Assembly: GCA_030539415.1 (NCBI GenBank)
Contig: JAUNSE010000036.1
Location: forward strand, 1 to 10,943
Length of the DNA stretch: 10,943 bases
Source of the DNA: Desulfovibrionaceae bacterium
Lineage (GTDB): Bacteria > Desulfobacterota > Desulfovibrionia > Desulfovibrionales > Desulfovibrionaceae
Reading direction: 5' to 3'
The position numbers and the translations under genes were made by a program. The notes under the pieces were generated by a model. The model saw only the letters and a program-made list of their open reading frames with translations, had not been told where the DNA came from and ran no database searches. Shown here piece by piece: positions 1 through 6,843 of this stretch; within the stretch, counting starts at the first letter, position 1, and each line of letters begins with the position of its first letter.

Positions 1-1
1 C

Positions 2-709
2 GAAAACAGCCCCGCAGTCACGGGCTTTCTGGCCGAAATCTACGTCCTGGGCCTCTACGGCCTGCCCAGAAGGGCGGTTGCGGACGGAAATCTGCTGAGA
101 TCGGCAGCCGATGCGCACGATCCCCGCGGCACCGCCGTGGGGCTCCTGGCCGGGATGGGCCTGTTCTCCGACAGTCTGGCACACGATGGCGCCCTCCTCG
201 CGTTCGGGGGAGAGGAGCGCCTGCGCCGGCTCGCGGAGCGGGGCGAGCCCCTGGCCGTCCTGGCCATGGGGCTTCCCAGAGGGCTTTTCAAGTCGCTGGT
301 CACAACCTCGGAAGGCTGGGGCGGCCTCGACGACGCGGACGAGGTGCACGCCCGGCACAGGGCCGACCTGCGCACCCTGGGTGACAGGTCGAAAATCGCC
401 GGCGGCCGGTCGACCGGGCTTTTCATGGCGCGCGCCTTTCAGGACGGCCTTGCCCGCCTCGATCCGGCTCCGGCCGCCGTCCTGCTCGCCATCTTCAAGC
501 GGCAGCCGCGCTCGGGCCTTGGCGCCCAGTGGTGGCGGGAATGCCTCTCGGGCTTCAACCAGGGTCTGGATCTCGCGGACAGGGGCGGCGTGACCGGCAT
601 GAAGACGAGACTTTCCGCGGTCGTGAAGGACATGCGCCAGGCCGTTGCCGCCTGCCATCCGGCGGCCGCGGCCGGAACCGGCGGCCGGACGGACGGACCG
701 AAATCCTGA
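2..709 (+). CDS. Sel1-like repeat family paralog A, C-terminal part only (5' end outside window)
   Basis: The frame is open from the left edge to TGA at 707-709, giving 235 visible residues. An internal ATG at 137 is not the start, because residues encoded upstream of it match the paralogs: FLAEIYVLGLYG parallels FMAEIHVFGLLG in B, and HDPRGTA parallels HEPRGTA. The visible part is the family's C-terminal module: HDPR (about residues 39-42), GEPLAVLAMGLP (81-92), an alpha-helical stretch LARLDPAPAAVLLAIFKRQP and a WW pair at 177-178. The last 16 or so residues are an Ala/Gly-rich tail lacking in B and C. A loop at about 100-135 is longer and differs from the AWRDAD region of B and C. It is the first visible member of the array, 118 bp before B. 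No catalytic motif is seen. Family membership is clear from direct comparison; function is unknown. Confidence 0.88.
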   Translation, partial: ENSPAVTGFLAEIYVLGLYGLPRRAVADGNLLRSAADAHDPRGTAVGLLAGMGLFSDSLAHDGALLAFGGEERLRRLAERGEPLAVLAMGLPRGLFKSLVTTSEGWGGLDDADEVHARHRADLRTLGDRSKIAGGRSTGLFMARAFQDGLARLDPAPAAVLLAIFKRQPRSGLGAQWWRECLSGFNQGLDLADRGGVTGMKTRLSAVVKDMRQAVAACHPAAAAGTGGRTDGPKS

Positions 710-775
710 CACGCGCAAGTCAGGCTGGCAGCCGGACGGACAGTCGGGCCTGACAAGATCGGACAGGACAGGACC
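684..775. repeat. Short direct repeats around the A-B junction
   Basis: GCCGGACGGAC occurs at 684-694 (end of gene A) and again at 731-741 (gap). A small tandem of the unit GGACA lies at 761-775. These are visible repeats in low-complexity GC-rich DNA; no function can be assigned. No convincing sigma-70 promoter was found in the 118-bp A-B gap, where a CTGACA at 750-755 has no matching -10, so B may be read through from A. Confidence 0.3.
705..724. other. Small hairpin across the stop codon of gene A
   Basis: CCTGAC (705-710) and GTCAGG (719-724) form a perfect 6-bp inverted repeat with an 8-nt loop, overlapping the TGA of gene A. A second CCTGAC at 749-754 can pair with the same GTCAGG, so two mutually exclusive hairpins are possible. 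No T-run follows, so a classical intrinsic terminator is not supported. Confidence 0.3.
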
Positions 776-827
776 GGAAGCGGCGGGACCCGCCTGAACA
801 GGGGCGGCGCCGCCTGCGGAGAAGAAC

Positions 828-2753
828 ATGGAAGAAAGCAGCATGAACACGCGCAACGAACAGGGCGGCGCGGCCGCGCGATCCTTTGACACGGGCCTGC
901 CGCCGGAAGATGTCGTGATCGGGCGCTGGCTTGCCGCGCACGGGGACGAGCCGGCCGAGGCCGGCGCCAGGGACCTGCTCGCAGGGCTTCAGAAAGTGCT
1001 GGCCATGAGCGGGCCCGGGCGCGCCGCGGCGGCCGAGGAGCTGCTCCCTGCCGCGGACGATCCCTGGAACGCGGTGTCTGCCGCGGCTCCCTGGGTCGCG
1101 GCAAGGCTGCTGACAGAATGCCTGGGCCTTGCCCGAAACGACCCCGAGGTGCGCGCGGACCTCGGGCAAGCGTCGCGCAGAGGCTTTCCTCCCGCCTGCG
1201 ACACGCTGTACCGGCTTTGCGCGGTCGGCGGAGAGGAAATGAGGGACATGGCCGAAGGGACGCTCGCCCAGGGCGTCAAAGCCGGCTCGCCGCTCTGCCT
1301 CGTCACCCTGGGCAGGGCTCTTGCCGCGCGCAGCGGATTTGCCGGGGACGATCTGGTGACAGCCATGCTGGACAGACTCGGGGAGCATGCCGCCGCGGGC
1401 AGCTGGCCCTGTCTCGAGACCGCGCTCAGAGCCTGCGCCGCGGTGCGGCCTTCTGCCGGGCATGCCGACCGGGCGGCGCGCCTGACCGCCCTGCTGGCCG
1501 AAGCGGCCGCAGGCAATCTTCCCGCGGCGCAGCGGGAGCTCGGCCTGGTGCTGCGGGAGGGCTGGCTTCTGGCGCCCGATCCGGAGAAAGCAAAAGCGCT
1601 TCTTGAAAAAGCCTGGCAGGCCGGCGACAGCCAGGCCGGATGCGCCCTTGCGGAGAGCCTGCTGCATGACGGGCCCGGATCCGCGGAAAAGCGGGCGGCC
1701 GCCCTGGCCATGCTGCGCGCAATTGTCCGCGGCGCGGACGACGGCAGCGGGGACGGAAGCACTGGCGCCTGCGCCCTGCTCGGGGCCGAACTCTGCGCGC
1801 CCGCCGAAGGCGCGCCGTCCGAGCAGGATCTGGCCGAGGGACTGCCCCTGCTCGAGCGCGTCGCCGCCACACCCCTGCGCGGCAGGGCCGTCGAGGCCTG
1901 CGCCCGCCTGTTCGCCCGCGCCCCGCATCTCAAGTCGAAAGCCGGCGAGCGGCTGCTCGCGGCCTGCGAGAAGGCCGGCAGCGGCGAGGCCGCCGTGCTG
2001 CGCGCGAAGCTCGGACTGCTGAACCCGCACGCCGACGACGAGGAGCGCTTCGACATTGTGTATGACCTTCAGCCGGACGATACCGGCGAGACTGCCGGCA
2101 TGGGTCCTGCCTCCTCCTTCATGGCGGAGATCCATGTCTTCGGCCTGCTCGGCACGGGCAGGGGCTCGGTGCTGGGGAGCGGCAGCCTGCGCGAGGCCTG
2201 GCAGCGGCACGAGCCGCGCGGCACGGCCCTGAGCGCCCTGTGCGCCCTGGCCGGCCTGGGCCTTTCGTCCACCTCGCTGCGCAAGCATGTTCCGGCCGCC
2301 CCGAAGGAGGCAGAAGACGCCCTGCGCTGGCTTGGCGCGCGGCGCGAGCCCATGGCCGAACTTGCCCTGCGGCTGCCCTGCGGCATCTTCACGCTGATGC
2401 CGGATCACGGGCAGAGGGAGCGCGGGCTGGCCCTGGCAGGCGATGTCCTCTCCGGAAAGGATCCGGCCGCCTGGCGGGACGCGGACGCGGCCGGGACGGG
2501 CAGGCTGATGGCGGCCGCCTTCAGGGCGGCCCTGGACCGGCTTGATGCCGGCATGGCCGGCTTTATGGCCGCCGTCTTCAAAAAACAGCCCGAATCGGGC
2601 CTGGGGCAGGTCTGGTGGCGCAACTGCGCCCGCGCCTTCAACACGGCCCTGGGACTGCCGGAACGGGGCGGCTCGGCTGCCGCCAGGGCGGCCCTGGACG
2701 AGGCCTGCCAACATATCGACAAAGCCATCGCGCGCTTCGCGGCTGCCGGATAA
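828..2753 (+). CDS. Sel1-like repeat family protein, paralog B (641 aa)
   Basis: The ATG at 828 is preceded by GGAGAAG (818-824) at good spacing and the gene ends with TAA at 2751-2753. The product is helical and rich in Ala, Leu, Gly and Arg, with Sel1/TPR-like repeats across roughly residues 85-400; the clearest is AAAGNLPAAQRELGLVL and the following EKAWQAGDSQAG. Landmarks are AGSP (152-155), GSWP (191-194), KAW (261-263), HEPRGTAL (461-468), RREPMAEL (505-512), AWRDAD (548-553), DRLDAG (570-575) and WW (596-597). No signal peptide or hydrophobic segment is evident, so a cytoplasmic location is likely. Sel1-like repeats normally act as protein-protein interaction scaffolds; the partner here is unknown. 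The closest relative in the window is C, 56 bp downstream and probably cotranscribed. An alternative ATG at 843 lacks a better ribosome-binding site. Confidence 0.9.
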   Translation: MEESSMNTRNEQGGAAARSFDTGLPPEDVVIGRWLAAHGDEPAEAGARDLLAGLQKVLAMSGPGRAAAAEELLPAADDPWNAVSAAAPWVAARLLTECLGLARNDPEVRADLGQASRRGFPPACDTLYRLCAVGGEEMRDMAEGTLAQGVKAGSPLCLVTLGRALAARSGFAGDDLVTAMLDRLGEHAAAGSWPCLETALRACAAVRPSAGHADRAARLTALLAEAAAGNLPAAQRELGLVLREGWLLAPDPEKAKALLEKAWQAGDSQAGCALAESLLHDGPGSAEKRAAALAMLRAIVRGADDGSGDGSTGACALLGAELCAPAEGAPSEQDLAEGLPLLERVAATPLRGRAVEACARLFARAPHLKSKAGERLLAACEKAGSGEAAVLRAKLGLLNPHADDEERFDIVYDLQPDDTGETAGMGPASSFMAEIHVFGLLGTGRGSVLGSGSLREAWQRHEPRGTALSALCALAGLGLSSTSLRKHVPAAPKEAEDALRWLGARREPMAELALRLPCGIFTLMPDHGQRERGLALAGDVLSGKDPAAWRDADAAGTGRLMAAAFRAALDRLDAGMAGFMAAVFKKQPESGLGQVWWRNCARAFNTALGLPERGGSAAARAALDEACQHIDKAIARFAAAG

Positions 2754-2795
2754 TTCCGCAGCGACAGCAGGACAGTCCGCGCGCAGCAGGAAAGC

Positions 2796-2802
2796 AGGAG
2801 AG
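2796..2802 (+). promoter_or_regulatory. Ribosome-binding site deciding the start of gene C
   Basis: AGGAGAG lies 7-9 nt before the ATG at 2810. The open frame extends back to an ATG at 2615, but that start would overlap the end of gene B by about 139 bp and has no comparable site. With the 2810 start, the GSP, GSxP and AW motifs fall at the same residue numbers as in B (153-155, 191-194, 262-263), which independently supports it. Confidence 0.8.
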
Positions 2803-2809
2803 AAAAAAC

Positions 2810-4723
2810 ATGGAACTCATCGGAAACGGCCCGGCTGCGGGCGGCGGAGACGGCGGCGGGAGTCCGGAGCGCTTCTTCCGGGACATGCCCGCCGAGGCCG
2901 ACATTATCGGCTACTGGCTCGACACGCGCGGAAGCGGCGGGGACAGGGAGCTCTTCGAGCGCCTGCAGCGGGTGACCAGCCTGCCTGACCCGTCCTGCCA
3001 GATTCAGGTCAAAAGGCTTCTTGCCGAGCTCTCGGGCCCGGACCGCCCGGAGACGGCCATGGCCGCCTGGGCCAGGGCTGTCCTGATCGCCCGGATTCCG
3101 GGCCGCGGCACGGACGACAGGGAATATCTCGCCAATATCGCGCAGGCGGCCGGGCTGTGCTGCCCGCCGGCCTGCATCATATTTCTCAGGTACGCCCTGC
3201 AGGAGACCGGCGGAGATCTGGCCGACCGGCGGGCTTCCGAGGCGCTGTTCGCCGGCGCCGAAGCCGGCTCGCCGCACTGCTCCTGCCAGATGGCGGACCT
3301 CATGGAGTTCGGCGCCGTGCGGCCCCCGGACGGACTCGCGGGCCAGGTGCTCGACGATCTGACGGCCTACGCCGCCATGGGGAGCCTCCCCTGCCTCAGG
3401 TGCGCGCTGCGGGCCTCTGCCGTCTTCCATCCTCTCGAAGGGCATGCCGGGCGGGTGGAGAAGCTGACCGCCCTGCTCGGCAGGACGCACGCCCTGAAGC
3501 TGCCCGAGGCGCGCGCCGATCTGGGCTTCCTGCTGAAGACGGGGACGCTTGTCCCGCGCGACCTCGCCAGCGCGAGAACGCTGCTCGAGGAGGCCTGGCG
3601 GGATGGCGACAGGGACGCGGGCCTGCCGCTCGCGGACCTGCTGCTGCACGACATCGCCCCCTCCCCCGCGGATCGGGCCGCGGCCCTGGCCATACTGCGC
3701 AAGTTTGCGCTGGAGCGCGACGGCACGGCGGTCACGAGGCTCGGGCTCGAGCTTGTCGCGCCCTCGTGCGGGTCCCCCTCCCCGAAGGAGCTCGCCGAGG
3801 GCCTGACCCTGCTGGAGGAGGCCATCGGCTGCGGCCGGGTCGAGGAGCCGGAAGCGGCCTGCGCCAGGCTTTTCGCCCGCGCCGAGGGGCTGTCCTCGAC
3901 CGAGGGCGAGCGGCTTCTGCAGCTGCTGGAGAAGACCGGATGCGGCGAGGCCGCCGTGCTGCGCACCCGCATCAGACTGATGCGGGCGGACAGGGGAACC
4001 CGCGCGCCCAGACAGATCATGGAGGAGCTCGCGCTGGAGCACGATATCGACAGGGCGATCGCGTCCTTTCAGGCGGAGGTGTTCACGCTGGGGCTGTACG
4101 GTTTTGCCAAACGGCCCGAGCAGGACAGCGGCAGGCTCTTCGCCATGCTGGACGAGCATGATCCGCGCGCCTCGGCCCTGTGCGCCCTGGCCCGCCTCGG
4201 CCTGCTCTCGGACGCCCTGCACAGGCATTCCTGGATTGAGGCCCCGGAGGCGGAGGAACTGCTCGTGTGGCTTTGCGGACGGCGCGAGCCGCTGGCCGCA
4301 ATCGCCATGGAGCTGCCCATGGCACTCTTCACCGGAGCCGGCAGCCACCGCCGGGCGGACCGCCCCCTGGCCCGCGCGGGCGACGTGCTCGCGCCCATCG
4401 GCCGCGTGCCCGGCATCAGGACTGAGCCGGCCTGGCGGGACGCGGACGGGGAGGCCTGCGGCAGGCTGCTGGGAGACGCCTTCAGAAAGAGCCTGGACAG
4501 GCTCGATGCCGCCGTCGCGGCCTTCCTGCTCTCCGTCTTCGGCAAGCAGTCCGCCTCGAACCTTCCTGCTGCCTGGTGGAAGAGCTGCGCGGCAGGCTTT
4601 GCCGCGGCCCTGGGCCTGCCCGGCAGGGGCGGCGTCACGGCCGTGAAGAAGATCCTGAACGATGCCGGAAAGAGCTTCCCCGAAGCCGTCGCGCGCTTCG
4701 GGGCGGGAAATGCCGGCCGCTGA
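2810..4723 (+). CDS. Sel1-like repeat family protein, paralog C (637 aa)
   Basis: It starts at ATG 2810 and ends with TGA at 4721-4723. It is collinear with B over its whole length: PAEADIIGYWLD (about 27-38) parallels PPEDVVIGRWLA, and later landmarks are AGSP (152-155), GSLP (191-194, with Leu in place of the usual Trp), EEAWRDGD (260-267), HDPRASAL (450-457), RREPLAAI (491-498), AWRDAD (541-546), DRLDA (563-567), WW (589-590) and GLPGRGG (602-608). The N-terminus carries a Gly-rich stretch at about residues 9-17. Repeats of the Sel1/TPR type fill roughly residues 85-400, for example EARADLGFLLKTG followed by TLLEEAWRDGD. No enzymatic motif, signal peptide or membrane segment is visible. 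B and C share short identical DNA blocks, consistent with tandem duplication. The likely role is a scaffold or adaptor; the partner is unknown. Confidence 0.9.
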   Translation: MELIGNGPAAGGGDGGGSPERFFRDMPAEADIIGYWLDTRGSGGDRELFERLQRVTSLPDPSCQIQVKRLLAELSGPDRPETAMAAWARAVLIARIPGRGTDDREYLANIAQAAGLCCPPACIIFLRYALQETGGDLADRRASEALFAGAEAGSPHCSCQMADLMEFGAVRPPDGLAGQVLDDLTAYAAMGSLPCLRCALRASAVFHPLEGHAGRVEKLTALLGRTHALKLPEARADLGFLLKTGTLVPRDLASARTLLEEAWRDGDRDAGLPLADLLLHDIAPSPADRAAALAILRKFALERDGTAVTRLGLELVAPSCGSPSPKELAEGLTLLEEAIGCGRVEEPEAACARLFARAEGLSSTEGERLLQLLEKTGCGEAAVLRTRIRLMRADRGTRAPRQIMEELALEHDIDRAIASFQAEVFTLGLYGFAKRPEQDSGRLFAMLDEHDPRASALCALARLGLLSDALHRHSWIEAPEAEELLVWLCGRREPLAAIAMELPMALFTGAGSHRRADRPLARAGDVLAPIGRVPGIRTEPAWRDADGEACGRLLGDAFRKSLDRLDAAVAAFLLSVFGKQSASNLPAAWWKSCAAGFAAALGLPGRGGVTAVKKILNDAGKSFPEAVARFGAGNAGR

Positions 4724-4752
4724 AAAGCCTCCCCGGACGGCGCGCCGCTCCC

Positions 4753-4764
4753 CCCGGGCCCGGG
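4753..4764. other. 12-bp GC palindrome after gene C
   Basis: CCCGGGCCCGGG is perfectly self-complementary and lies 30 bp after the stop of C. In RNA it could only form a short stem. It is followed by a modestly T-containing stretch (ATTTGACCTTTG) but no true T-run, so a terminator role is possible but weak. Confidence 0.25.
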
Positions 4765-4800
4765 CATTTGACCTTTGCCCGCATGGCATGGCATTTGAGC
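4764..4800. repeat. Direct repeat pair GCATTTGA(C/G)C in the C-D gap
   Basis: GCATTTGACC (4764-4773) and GCATTTGAGC (4791-4800) match at 9 of 10 bases, 27 bp apart, and enclose the small tandem GCATGGCATGGCAT (4781-4794). The repeats are AT-richer than their surroundings. TTGACC within the first copy resembles a -35 box, but no acceptable -10 follows at 16-18 bp. This may be a regulator-binding region for gene D; that is inference. Confidence 0.3.
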
Positions 4801-4888
4801 ACGGGTCCGGAGGCGGGGCATGACCGAGCCTCCCTGCCGGGCACAAGGCCCGCGCCGTCAGAGGCGCTTTTGACAACGGAAATCAGCC

Positions 4889-4916
4889 GGGCGTCCCGAA
4901 ACGGACCGGGACGCCC
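4889..4916 (+). promoter_or_regulatory. 10-bp inverted repeat touching the gene D ribosome-binding site
   Basis: GGGCGTCCCG (4889-4898) and CGGGACGCCC (4907-4916) are exact reverse complements separated by 8 nt (AAACGGAC). The next base begins the AAGGAAAG ribosome-binding site (4917-4924) of gene D. It could be an mRNA hairpin that tunes or stabilises translation initiation, or a protein-binding palindrome. There is no T-run, and it sits before rather than after a gene, so a terminator is unlikely. A TTGACA at 4870-4875 lies just upstream but has no good -10; the expected -10 would fall inside the left arm. Confidence 0.55.
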
Positions 4917-4928
4917 AAGGAAAGACAT

Positions 4929-6701
4929 ATGGCAAAGCAGAAGGGAAAGAACGCGGCGAAGAAGGGCCGCGAGAAGCTGCGCGTCTTCGCGGGCCCAGTG
5001 CCCGAGGAGGACGTGATCCGCGCCTTCGCCCTGGCGGAAAAGGACCCCGCCGAGGTGCAGGCGGGCATCTGCTGGGGGGATCTGGCCCAGGGCCTGAACA
5101 GTCCCGCCACGGTCGCCGTGCAGGTGGAGGCCCTGCAGGCGCTCAAGGAGCAGGGCTCGGTGCTGGCGGCCTTCTTCACGGGCATGCTGCACCGCGACGG
5201 CATCGGCGTGGAAAAGGACGCGGCCGAAGCCGAACGCCTGCTCTCCTCCGCCGCCGACGGAGGGCTGGCCACGGCCTGCCTGGAGATGGCGGCCCTGCTG
5301 CAGAGCGACGGCAGCAGCGGGGACGGGAACGCGGACGGCGCGGAAGGCGGCGAGGCCGCGGACGGTGCCGATGAGGACGATCCCCTGGCAAAGGCCATGC
5401 CCTGGCTCATCCGCGGCATGGAGATGGGCTCCCCCGGCTGCGCCGACGAGCTCGCCCGCCTCGTCTGCGAGGGCCTGGCCGGCATCGGCGACGAGGAGCG
5501 CGCCGTGCTGTGCGACCGTCTCGACACCTTCGCCCGCGCCGGCAGCTGGCCGGCCGCGCAGCTTCTGCTGAGCCTGCTGCAGCTTTTCAGGCCCCTGCCC
5601 GATCAGGAGCGCCGCGTGAAGAAGGCCGTGGAAATCGTCAAGGAGATGGCCCGCGAGAACTGGGTGCCGGCCATCGCCTCCCTGGGCAGCCTCACCCTGG
5701 AAGGCGGGCTGGTGGAGCAGGACACGGACAGGGCCTGCCAGCTGCTGAAAAAGGCCTGGAACAGGGGCGATGCCGACGCAGGCTGCGATCTGGCGCGCCT
5801 CTACGAGATGTACCCCGAAATGGAGGAGACGGCCGGCGCCGGCCGCGCCATTCTGCGCTCCCTGGCCGGCAAGGACGTCGCCAGGGCCTGCGCCGAGCTC
5901 GGCTGCGCCCTGATTGCCGACGACGGGGAGGCCGGCGAAGCCGCCCCCGCCGCCGAAAAGGCCGGCTCTGCCGCCTCTGCCGACGCTGTCCGAGAGGGAC
6001 TTGCCCTGCTGCGCCGCGCGGCGGATCAGGGCTGGATCAACGGCGCGGCCCAGGCCGCCCTGTCGGTGGCCGTGCGCCAGCGCCATCCGGACTGCCTTGC
6101 CATGGCGCTGGATCTGCTGACCTTCCTTGCCGAAGGCGGCCTCGAGGAGGCGGCCCTGGATCTGGCCCTGCTGCGCCTGAACGGTCTGGACGGCCGGCCC
6201 GCCGACACGGCCGAGGGCCTGGCCTGCGCCAGGGCCGGCTGGGACGATCACAATCCCCGCGCCTGCGCCCTGCTCTCGCTCGCCCGCCTGGGCCTTCTGA
6301 CGGACAGCCTGCGCGAGCGCGCCCCGATTTCCGACGAGGAGGCCCGCGAGACGCTGCTCTGGCTGCTGGGCCAGGGCGATCCCATGGCCGAGCTGGCCTG
6401 GGCCATGCCCGGAACGGAAAGCGCCGTGTCCGGAGCCGCGAACTTCTTCGCCATCCTGCCGGCGGCGCAGCTGCCCGAGCGCATGGCGCGCGCCCTCTCC
6501 CTCGCCCTGGAGCGTCTGGACGCGGGCCTGATTCTCTTCATGGCCGCCTTCTTCGAGCGCGCGGACGAGCGTTTCGACGCCTGCGCCAGGGACTTTGCCG
6601 AAGAGGCCGGCCTTCCCGGCATCGCCTGCCGCGCCGACGCGGCCGCCTTCCTGCGCGGGGCGGCCGGCGGCTTGGCCGAGGCCTGCCGCAGGCATCTCTA
6701 G
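4929..6701 (+). CDS. Sel1-like repeat family protein, paralog D (590 aa)
   Basis: The ATG at 4929 follows AAGGAAAG and the frame ends with TAG at 6699-6701. The N-terminus is strongly basic (MAKQKGKNAAKKGREKLR). The best canonical Sel1 repeat in the window is at about residues 78-113, containing HRDGIGVEKDAAEAERLL then SAADGG. An acidic, Gly/Ala-rich linker follows (126-151) and a second Ala/Glu-rich linker lies at about 332-351. Landmarks are MGSPGCA (166-172), RAGSWPAA (203-210), KKAWNRGDADAG (274-285), HNPRACAL (441-448), QGDPMAEL (482-489) and a helix LERLDAGLILFMAAFF. The WW pair and AWRDAD motif of A-C are absent, and the C-terminus is shorter. The N-terminal repeat resembles E and F, while the central PR and DPMA motifs resemble B and C, so D links the two subgroups. 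It is probably cytoplasmic; no enzyme motif is seen. Confidence 0.9.
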   Translation: MAKQKGKNAAKKGREKLRVFAGPVPEEDVIRAFALAEKDPAEVQAGICWGDLAQGLNSPATVAVQVEALQALKEQGSVLAAFFTGMLHRDGIGVEKDAAEAERLLSSAADGGLATACLEMAALLQSDGSSGDGNADGAEGGEAADGADEDDPLAKAMPWLIRGMEMGSPGCADELARLVCEGLAGIGDEERAVLCDRLDTFARAGSWPAAQLLLSLLQLFRPLPDQERRVKKAVEIVKEMARENWVPAIASLGSLTLEGGLVEQDTDRACQLLKKAWNRGDADAGCDLARLYEMYPEMEETAGAGRAILRSLAGKDVARACAELGCALIADDGEAGEAAPAAEKAGSAASADAVREGLALLRRAADQGWINGAAQAALSVAVRQRHPDCLAMALDLLTFLAEGGLEEAALDLALLRLNGLDGRPADTAEGLACARAGWDDHNPRACALLSLARLGLLTDSLRERAPISDEEARETLLWLLGQGDPMAELAWAMPGTESAVSGAANFFAILPAAQLPERMARALSLALERLDAGLILFMAAFFERADERFDACARDFAEEAGLPGIACRADAAAFLRGAAGGLAEACRRHL

Positions 6702-6709
6702 GGACACAG

Positions 6710-6732
6710 GCCGGGCCCTGACCGGGCCCGGC
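6710..6732 (+). terminator. Possible terminator hairpin after gene D, lacking a T-run
   Basis: GCCGGGCCC (6710-6718) and GGGCCCGGC (6724-6732) are exact reverse complements with a 5-nt loop (TGACC), starting 8 bp after the TAG of D. A G.U pair can extend the base of the stem. The bases after it (TCCCGATCC) contain no T-run, so it would have to act as a hairpin-only terminator, a Rho-linked pause or a 3'-end stabiliser. Its position directly after a stop codon is the main support. Confidence 0.5.
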
Positions 6733-6807
6733 TCCCGATCCCCGCAGGCCCGGCGGGGCAGTTCCGGCCCTCCCCGTTCCCGGCCCGGCCTCTGTCCGCC
6801 AGGACTT

Positions 6808-6836
6808 TTGCCGGCGCCGGAACACAAACGTTTCAT
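6808..6836 (+). promoter_or_regulatory. Weak sigma-70-like promoter candidate upstream of gene E
   Basis: TTGCCG (6808-6813) and TTTCAT (6831-6836) match the -35 and -10 consensus at 4 of 6 positions each, with a 17-bp spacer. They lie in the only AT-rich patch of the D-E gap. The -10 lacks the conserved second-position A, so the match is weak. If real, the mRNA would carry a leader of about 190 nt before gene E. Confidence 0.3.
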
Positions 6837-6843
6837 GTGAAAC
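6826..6843. promoter_or_regulatory. Nested palindromes, candidate operator upstream of gene E
   Basis: AAACGTTT (6826-6833) is a perfect palindrome, and GTTTCA-TG-TGAAAC (6830-6843) is a perfect inverted repeat with a 2-bp spacer. They overlap each other and the candidate -10. AT-rich palindromes of this kind, including an AAACGTTT core, are typical of operators bound by dimeric repressors, for example the LacI family. No regulator gene is in the window, so the binding protein is unknown. Confidence 0.4.

Noticed and set aside
720..2714. Minus-strand open frame of 664 codons opposite B
   Set aside because: Codon-register mirror of gene B; no ribosome-binding site or recognisable domain, and the sense gene has family support.
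2615..2809. Extended N-terminus of gene C from ATG 2615
   Set aside because: It overlaps gene B by about 139 bp and lacks a Shine-Dalgarno; the 2810 start has one and aligns C with B residue for residue through residue 263.
4870..4875. TTGACA as a promoter -35 for gene D
   Set aside because: The hexamer is a perfect -35, but no acceptable -10 lies 16-18 bp downstream; that region is the GC-rich left arm of the hairpin.
2405..4876. Minus-strand open frame of 823 codons opposite C and the end of B
   Set aside because: Codon-register mirror of gene C; composition is typical of antisense translation of GC-rich genes.
5510..6721. Plus-strand 403-codon frame inside gene D
   Set aside because: Arg/Pro/Gly-rich shifted frame within D; no ribosome-binding site and no similarity to the paralogs.
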